Below the pieces are notes generated by a model. It was not told where the DNA came from. It ran no database searches and worked only from the letters and a program-made list of their open reading frames with translations. This document shows, piece after piece, positions 57,922-64,000 of a DNA stretch of 64,000 nucleotides. Each line of letters starts with the position of its first letter. Within the stretch, counting starts at the first letter, position 1. The position numbers and the translations under genes are program-made. The stretch comes from Dicyema japonicum (lineage: Eukaryota > Dicyemida > Rhombozoa > Dicyemidae): NCBI GenBank assembly GCA_011109175.1, contig RDEW01000003.1:1170440-1234439 (forward strand). Reading direction: 5' to 3'.

Positions 57922-58107
57922 GTTTACTTTGATTCTTGGGATTTTCAGCTCGTTGGGACTTGGGAAAAATATGCTAAAGAATAAGATTGATAGTTTACTT
58001 TCATTATTTTGTTCCAGATTATGTGTAGACCATTGTTTTCTTTGATTTCAGTTCTATTTTCAGAATTCGAATTCATTAAAGTCGCTAACAGGCAAATAAA
58101 TTCAAGT
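57922..58107 (-). repeat. Second copy of REXO4 exon 1 region (assembly overlap)
   Basis: Near-identical to 57,735-57,920; separated by one N at 57,921. Contains a second copy of the start codon and first intron, with a few base differences that could be allelic. Confidence 0.85.
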
Positions 58108-58205
58108 TTTAAAAGATTTTTTAAGGGAAAATTTTATTATTATTTATTTTTTAAATAATTACATTTAAAAATAATAATTATCAATTTGTCATCGAAGGAA
58201 GTGGT

Positions 58206-58397
58206 ATGCCACTAGAAAAAAATATTTCGTTTTTAGCAATAGGAGAAATATGTCAAAGTTCATGTTTTAGTTTGATCACAGAGTTTATGAGATCACAAGA
58301 AATCGATAAGGGATACTCATTATTGCTAGCGACAATAATATTAATTATCGCTACACACGTGCATTGCTACGATCATAGTTTGAGAGATCTAAAATAA
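58206..58397 (+). CDS. Hypothetical 63-aa protein with one hydrophobic segment
   Basis: ATG to TAA, with a hydrophobic stretch 'LLLATIILIIATHV' near the C-terminus. It diverges from the REXO4-like gene. No family recognised; low support. Confidence 0.2.
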   Translation: MPLEKNISFLAIGEICQSSCFSLITEFMRSQEIDKGYSLLLATIILIIATHVHCYDHSLRDLK

Positions 58398-58569
58398 ATT
58401 GGGAAACCATCTCTTGGCTACTTATTGATTTCTTTACTAATAAATCCTAACTCTATACTGGCGGAAGGAAGAAACTGAATAAATACTTGGCCCTTTGAGG
58501 TCGTGTCCCCTTTGTACATCAAATTCTGGATTGGGTGGGAGAGTGAGTAAAGGAGTCATCAACGAAATC

Positions 58570-58874
58570 GATAATATGATTGTTGCATGACTTAGAAATT
58601 ATCGTTTGGTTTTCAGAGCTCCTGGGAGTGGTCATCGTCCGTCATAATGCTCACTGTCTCTTGGCAGTCGGAGCATAATCTGTTATAATATCTTTGCGTA
58701 CGTTCCTATGCTCTAAATTGGNCGAAAATATGATTGCGGCATGACTTAGAAATTATCGTTTGGTTTTCACAGCTCCTGGGAGTGGTCATCGTCCGTCGTA
58801 ATGCCACTGTCTCTTGGCAGTCGGAGCATAATTTGTTATAAGATCTTTGCGTACGTTCCTATGCTCTAAATTGG
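58570..58874. repeat. Scaffold-overlap duplication around a single N
   Basis: 58,570-58,721 and 58,723-58,874 match with a few differences; N at 58,722. Contains no gene. Confidence 0.85.
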
Positions 58875-58954
58875 AAGACCCTACACAGTTATTCCTCCCA
58901 GGAATATAAAACCGAGGAATGTTCTTCACTTCTACTTTTTGTTTCTTGTGAATC

Positions 58955-59130
58955 CTATTTTAGATGATCCGGTTCCGCAGTGATATGTTACTGATGACGA
59001 CATCACTTGTCATGCCAAAGCATCGAAGATGTGTAGAACCTTCAGCCAGAATGAAAAGAGGCGAGATTCAACCTAGGGGCCATCAGCCCTCTTGCCCGGC
59101 ACTCGTTGCACTGCATAACCCGGCCATGAA
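58955..59130 (-). repeat. tRNA-derived SINE, copy 6
   Basis: Matches 28,165-28,320; B box degenerate ('cctaggttgaatc' on the minus strand). Confidence 0.7.
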
Positions 59131-59280
59131 ACAACAGCTATGCAAATTTTCAGAATACTAGAGTCTCTAGGTTGATCTATCGCAGAAAGCTAAGTGATAA
59201 GAAATTGGGGGGTGAATTCAAAATATATTTATTTAATGTCACTAAATAAGTTAAATATGATTAAATTCTACTTATAGTCG

Positions 59281-59795
59281 TTAATAATGGTTATTAAATT
59301 GATTTGTGTAGTTCATATATGGATGAGAGTAGTAGTCCATCATTGTATAACAAGACGGAGGTTGAGGTTGATTTTGGGGAGGGAGGACTTGTTTTTGCTT
59401 AATCAGTTGAGGAAGATATCTCCTCCTAGCATTGATAAACCTACAATTTGTCACAAATAGAAAACCAGTTGTTGACCTGAAGTAATGACAGTCCGGTTTC
59501 CACCGATAGTTGTCTCTTCTGGTTCTCCGTAGGGTAGGCATGCTAATTTTATAAGAATGATCACTGCAATGTGGTGATATAGCCATTCACGGAGTTTATT
59601 TACCGCCTCTTTCGGGAACATTCCTCGTTTCTTCGTTTTCAATGATTTGTTTTCAGGGGTAATATCTAAAACTGAAAATCCAAAAAACCTACACTTTCTG
59701 TTGTAATCCAGCTGTGGACAATAATTCATGTAATCGTTGAGTTGGCCGTATTCCGTGAAGTACTCTCTATTCAGCTCATTAAATTTGTCGTTCAT
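59281..59795 (-). CDS. TALE-class homeobox protein, TGIF-like
   Basis: ATG at 59,795-59,793, TAA at 59,283-59,281; introns 59,672-59,692 (21 nt), 59,543-59,564 (22 nt) and 59,441-59,465 (25 nt). The spliced frame is 148 codons. Residues about 46-108 are a homeodomain with the three-residue loop extension ('HAYPTE') and the recognition helix 'NNWFINARRR'. '[15 protein letters not shown]' and 'RRRYLPQLI' are closest to TGIF, while 'QVNNWF' is shared with MEIS/PREP. No MEIS/PBC-interaction domain precedes it, and the rest is a short N-terminus and a Pro/Gln/Tyr-rich tail, so it is minimal for the class. Nuclear DNA-binding regulator by family. An upstream exon cannot be excluded. Confidence 0.93.
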
Positions 59796-59799
59796 TCAA

Positions 59800-60820
59800 A
59801 AATGCCGTTCTGTTGCCTATTAGCTCACAGCAGTTCAAATTGTGACATTTTAGCGAAACTACTTTTGAATAATCTTGTAATTTACGTTAGTGATAAGTAG
59901 TGACAGTGATGGCTGTCATGCTAATGGAATATACACAAATATTGACCTAAATATTAAGTTTTCAATATTTCATGCGGTTCGCTAATTGAAAAGTCCATGT
60001 TAAATACAAAGCATAACGGTTTAAGTGACCATATGCAATCCGAACCTGACCATGGGGAACCCCCGCATTCTGGGGGACTTTATAATTTACTAAAATTGAT
60101 TTTCACGAATAAAAATTTTTTTTAATTCTTAATTAACAATAATTTTTTAAGACTTCCAATTCACATCTAAAAACCTCTACGAAAGTTTTCAGTGTCTCGG
60201 AAGGGAACAACCATCTTCGAAATCCTTTTTATAAAAACGGCTGAATGGTCATCTCCCACATGTAACTCTCCGTGACGAGAGCATAGAGAGTAAGTGAGAT
60301 CTCAGTAACGACACTAAGTTTAGGCTTGGATCGCCTGATGTCAGTATCTAGTGTCGCCTATTAAATTTTTCCCCCAAAAAAAATTTTCGCCCTTGTAAAA
60401 CAGCCCTGCCACCAAGGAGTAGAGTAATTTTTCCATTAGTAAACCCCAGCTTAGGTAAAACGAACAATTTATTTAAAAAGTAAAAACAGTCATGTTAATT
60501 AATCCAAGGCATAAAAAATCCTCTTGACTTCTCGTTTTTTCTTTTTGGCTGTGTATGTCTCATAATTCAGAAAATCGTAATTTGATAATATCAGACGCCC
60601 AGAGTAAGAAATTGATTCGTTTTGAATTGAATGTTAAGTACTTTGTCATTTTTAATTCAACGAGTTTTTGTAATTACTCTTCCGTGTCAAACTTTGCTTT
60701 TCTGGGGGAAATAACTAAGGAATGTTCGAGATCTTCAGACTTCTTTGCATTAAGTGGTTATTGAAGTTAATTTTAACATATTGAACCAGAAAAAAACCAT
60801 CATAGCCATAATGAAAAAAT
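59800..60820. other. Upstream of the homeobox gene; no firm gene
   Basis: A 69-codon ATG-started frame at 60,555-60,764 (+) has no recognised family. Around 60,000-60,060 (-) a scrap resembles the hAT fragment at 61,160. Confidence 0.35.
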
Positions 60821-60824
60821 TCAG

Positions 60825-60960
60825 ATGATCCCGACTTCCCTCAGCAGTCATCGCATGCTTGGACTTGAAGGAAGTGCCGTCCAGGGGAAACCTTCTTGGA
60901 GCCAAAAGGAAAGAGACGGAACAGAAGAAACAAACAAAAAAATCTTGAATCCAAGTACTG
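60825..60960 (-). mobile_element. LINE 3' end
   Basis: Minus strand: 'ctggacggcacttccttcaagtcc' then 'gaagtcgggatcatctg'; pairs with 5,180-5,260. Confidence 0.65.
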
Positions 60961-60996
60961 AATGGAATATTTTTTTAATAATTCGAAAATTCCCTC

Positions 60997-61257
60997 TCAA
61001 TATGTTTTATAAAAAAGTCTACACAAGGAAGTACAACTCTCAGCAATCGAATGAGGATTACCTGTATAAATTAAAATAAAGAAAAAACCAGTATTAGCGA
61101 TAAAAACCATTGCTTGTTCTAATAAGCAAGATGGCTTCATCCGTTTGTTAGAAAAATCCACATCACAATCCAAACATAAGGGTTTAAGTGGATCATTTTG
61201 ATTTTGAATCAAATCATAAAATAAACAGTTCTCTTTATATTCCCTTATTTTTAACAA
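60997..61257 (-). pseudogene. hAT (ZBED/Buster-like) transposase N-terminal fragment
   Basis: Encodes 'PLCLDCDVDFSNKRMKPS', the BED-like finger pattern (CxxC…S…MKPSKL) of SCAND3/ZBED5-type transposases, then 'GNPHSIAESC', reminiscent of the 'KPHTIGE' motif of the copy at 47,030. The zinc-binding histidines are lost. Confidence 0.6.
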
Positions 61258-61259
61258 GT

Positions 61260-63500
61260 GCCACCAAAAAGTAGCACACTTTAAGTTTTTTGAATTATTT
61301 AAAATAAATTTATTTGTAAATATATATTAATTTAAAATTACATAATTAAAAAATCGCCTCTTCCTCTCCTGACCAATAAAAATCGCTCCCTCATTGAAAA
61401 ACACTGCTGTACACAGTGCCCCTAAGGCACTATTGAAAACTGTCATTGAAATTTATCCGAGAATAGTATCATAGTTTTATTTTCATACGATTATTGATAA
61501 CACGTGTCTCATTTGAGGGAGAGATTTTCGGGTCTAAACTAAACCAATAAAAAGAGTTCCTGATTTTATGCTCATAAACGACCAGAGATCTTCGGGGATT
61601 GATTAGAAACATTAAGAAATGAAAAAACTTTGATTCAGTCCTATTGAAAAAAACTCTTGGGAGTTTTGTAATAGGGGATGAAAAAGTCTTTTAGCTAGGA
61701 GGCCATGATTGCGTAAGTGTTCCCTCTGATCATCACCATTTCGAGATTCTGCCTCAACCAAAGTCTTTCGCTGGTTCGCTTTTATTGGAAGCAAGTCTTC
61801 GTCCGATACTGGAGAGAAAGGAATCCACCATCTCTCAACGACCCAGGAAGTCTCCATCACAATAGAAACGAAATTTTGATTTAAGTAAAATTTACAATTT
61901 TCGGAAAAGTGAGTATGAAAATAAAAACTGGAAAGTAAATTTAGATTTTTTACTTCGAATGAGAAAAAGTTAAAAGTATTCTGTGTTTCCTATGAACATA
62001 TAAATATTAGCGTTTCGCTTATTTTATACTGTCCTTCATGATATTACGTGGAACGTAGAATGAAAAGACTGTAAGTACGATAATACAAATTACTAAAGAA
62101 GTGTCGACCACTCAACCAACATGGATATATAAATTTTCTCAAAAATTACATCCAACTCAAAAAATTGTACTTGAGCTGCATGTCTGATATATTTGCGATG
62201 GAAGGGCTATGATTGAAGTAACTCCCGATTCTTTTCGGACTTTTCGTATGCGCCGAACTTTTTTTGTGCGACTTAGATATGACACCAATTCAATCCTACT
62301 TTATGAATCCTTCAAAAAGTAGTCATAGCCAGAATTCATATACGACTACTTCTACCTCAACAACTTGATCTTCTGATTATATAATAGGCAAAGCAAAAAA
62401 GCAATGGAAATGGAAAAAACAAATTCAGTTTGCAGGTGGACACTTCAAGGAATGGGAGATAGCTATAATAATTATTATGTGTAAAGTACTTTATATAAGA
62501 TTTACCTCAATTTTTTGGCAAGCATACTTTTTGACAATAAAATCAAAAAAGTATCCACTCTAAAAATTTTTCTGGTTGATGCTTACTAAGCTATTGACTG
62601 TAACGGACAATGAAGAGTACAACATGCTAAAATACATCCTAGAAGCAAAGACGTGAATTCACCACCATATAAGAAACATCGATTTAAAAGTAATGCTGAA
62701 AAATATGTTTTGAAAGATCTATCTCAAGATTTCAACATAATCAAGCTTGTAGTCGTATCAACCAACACATAAAAATTGCGGACAATTTTAAGGAGATACA
62801 TGAAACTAACTCTGTGAATTGTGTCATAAAAGATTCTGCGTTATTAAAAGAAGCTTCAATTGTCAAGTAATATGTCACATGGGACAAGCGATACCTATGG
62901 GCTGCCTGTTACATTAACCTTGAACCAAGATTAACTTCAATTAATTTTATAAATGATTTATTAACCACAAAAAATTAAATTTAATTAACTTTTTAGTCTA
63001 CTCATTAATACAGTCGATATTTCAAAAGACCTTTTCAAAATCGAAAAAATGTAACAAGCTGCCCATGTGACATAATAAGACACTGCGATGTAGGCTAGGT
63101 TGCAGTGCTACTGAAACAATATGACGATGTGAGTTATTATGTAGGTTTGAAAATTCATTATTATTAATAGCAATGTCCGCGGCACCAGAAAAGTTAAATA
63201 ACTTGAGATTCCACTTTGACACGCTCTGTACGTCGTTTCTATCCTCCTCTGTTTTTCGCAACAACTCTCAGATCATCCAAATCCTCTCCTGTTTTCAGCT
63301 TTTTTTCTATGCAAGTGAGTTGTCTAGTGAGACGACAACATTGTTCATTGTCGACCTCGATACGTTGTTTTGTTTAATATAGAGAAGTAAGATTTTATAG
63401 CCTGATTGGGGGTGCCATTTGAATCGACTTGGGATCAGATTTCCACACGTTTGGAAGATCTTAGTGAACAGCGCTGACATTCAAGCGAATTTATATCTTT
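61260..63500. other. Long stretch with no supported gene
   Basis: AT-rich. Open frames at 61,612-61,860 (-) and 63,022-63,264 (-) are unrecognised; 62,180-62,900 has transposon-like flavour but no motif I can name. Confidence 0.4.
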
Positions 63501-63504
63501 AAAA

Positions 63505-63595
63505 TCAGTAGTTTTTTTTTTTTACCCCCAGGATCACTGGGTCAAAGAGAAAGAAATAAAAGTTCTCATCTAACTAAGTGATCCCAGAACGACAA
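63505..63595 (-). mobile_element. LINE 3' end with A-rich tail
   Basis: On the minus strand GGGATCACTTAGTTAG is followed about 50 nt later by a run of A (63,511-63,523). Confidence 0.55.
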
Positions 63596-63687
63596 AGGTG
63601 AGGACGAGTAGTTAATAAGGATTATCATTAACTTTAGTTAAATAAAATTATTTTATTTATTTATTTATTTAAATTAGTAAAATAAAT

Positions 63688-64000
63688 TTATAAATTTGAA
63701 TTTGCACCACTTGGTTCGTCCTTTTGCACAGCCCACTCTTGAATAGTCCCTTTGGCAAAGATTGTGAATATGATGAATCCAACAAATTGAAAGCAGATAA
63801 TGATTGCAAAGACAATTTGCCATTGATACGGTTTATGCTGAAAATTATATCCCAATTACCTGATCTGTTATTATCGAGTAAGCAATTTGTATGCAGGCGA
63901 TTGAACCGAACGTGGCGAATGTATTGACGATTCCAAATAGGATTCCTGAATATTGAGGAGCGATGTCTCCAATGTTTGGCAAACTTATGGAAATTTCAGA
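63688..64000 (-). CDS. SLC17-family transporter, C-terminal exons (runs off the window)
   Basis: TAA at 63,690-63,688. One 22-nt intron at 63,838-63,859. The visible residues include 'GDIAPQYSGILFGIVNTFAT', the conserved block before helix 11 in SLC17 proteins, and 'WQIVFAI…FAKGTIQEWA' at the end of helix 12. Distinct from the gene at 51.4-52.5 kb, whose C-terminus would lie on the other side of it. The start is beyond position 64,000. Confidence 0.9.

Noticed and set aside
1-64000. CRISPR array, operon or bacterial gene cluster
   Set aside because: No regularly spaced short repeats, no closely packed same-strand genes, and the recognised genes are intron-containing animal genes.

Overview
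The window is eukaryotic: AT-rich, gene-poor, and full of decayed transposons. Its most telling property is the introns. Wherever a protein family let me fix the reading frame on both sides, the coding sequence is broken by GT...AG introns of about 20-31 nt (extremes near 18-20 and 67 nt). Removing them gives uninterrupted frames divisible by three in five genes (CFAP126-like 143 aa, ADAR-like 494 aa, C-type lectin 152 aa, LRRC56-like 323 aa, TALE homeobox 148 aa), and in a sixth (REXO4-like, 245 aa) once an apparent assembly duplication is discounted. Introns this short, with animal genes such as EGF/NIDO adhesion proteins, TALE homeobox and cilium proteins, fit a dicyemid mesozoan best. That assignment is inference from remembered descriptions of dicyemid introns; another miniaturised ciliated animal parasite is possible.

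Layout. 1-9 kb: a CFAP126/Flattop-like cilium gene (-), two facing copies of an unknown 77-aa gene, and LINE fragments, one carrying a 2A-like peptide. 9.9-12.5 kb: a frameshifted LINE (-) with 2A peptide, endonuclease and reverse transcriptase. 12.6-18 kb: hAT and retroelement remnants, including a 1.76 kb inverted-repeat element with an 8-bp target duplication. 18.6-20.0 kb: a SMYD-type SET/MYND pseudogene (+). 21.6-24.5 kb: an unidentified short-intron gene and an intact ADAR-like gene whose zinc ligands are all replaced. 29.1-37.35 kb: one large membrane adhesion gene (-) with EGF, TSP1, NIDO, AMOP and VWD modules. 38-49 kb: retroelement debris, a secreted C-type lectin (44.0-44.5 kb), two tRNA-Glu-like sequences and a non-autonomous hAT with perfect target duplication. 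49.4-52.5 kb: an LRRC56-like cilium gene (+) and an SLC17 transporter (-) cut by a 520-N gap. 53-56.7 kb: retroelement, tandem repeat and scaffold-overlap duplications. 56.9-59.8 kb: a REXO4-like exonuclease (-) and a TGIF-like homeobox gene (-). The right edge carries the C-terminus of a second SLC17 gene (-).

Nothing suggests operons. The two cilium genes fit a ciliated animal; the adhesion protein, lectin and transporters are surface or secreted functions. Six single-N joints, five of them clearly flanked by near-identical copies of the same sequence, show that local contigs were joined without merging their overlaps, so several duplications here are probably artefacts.
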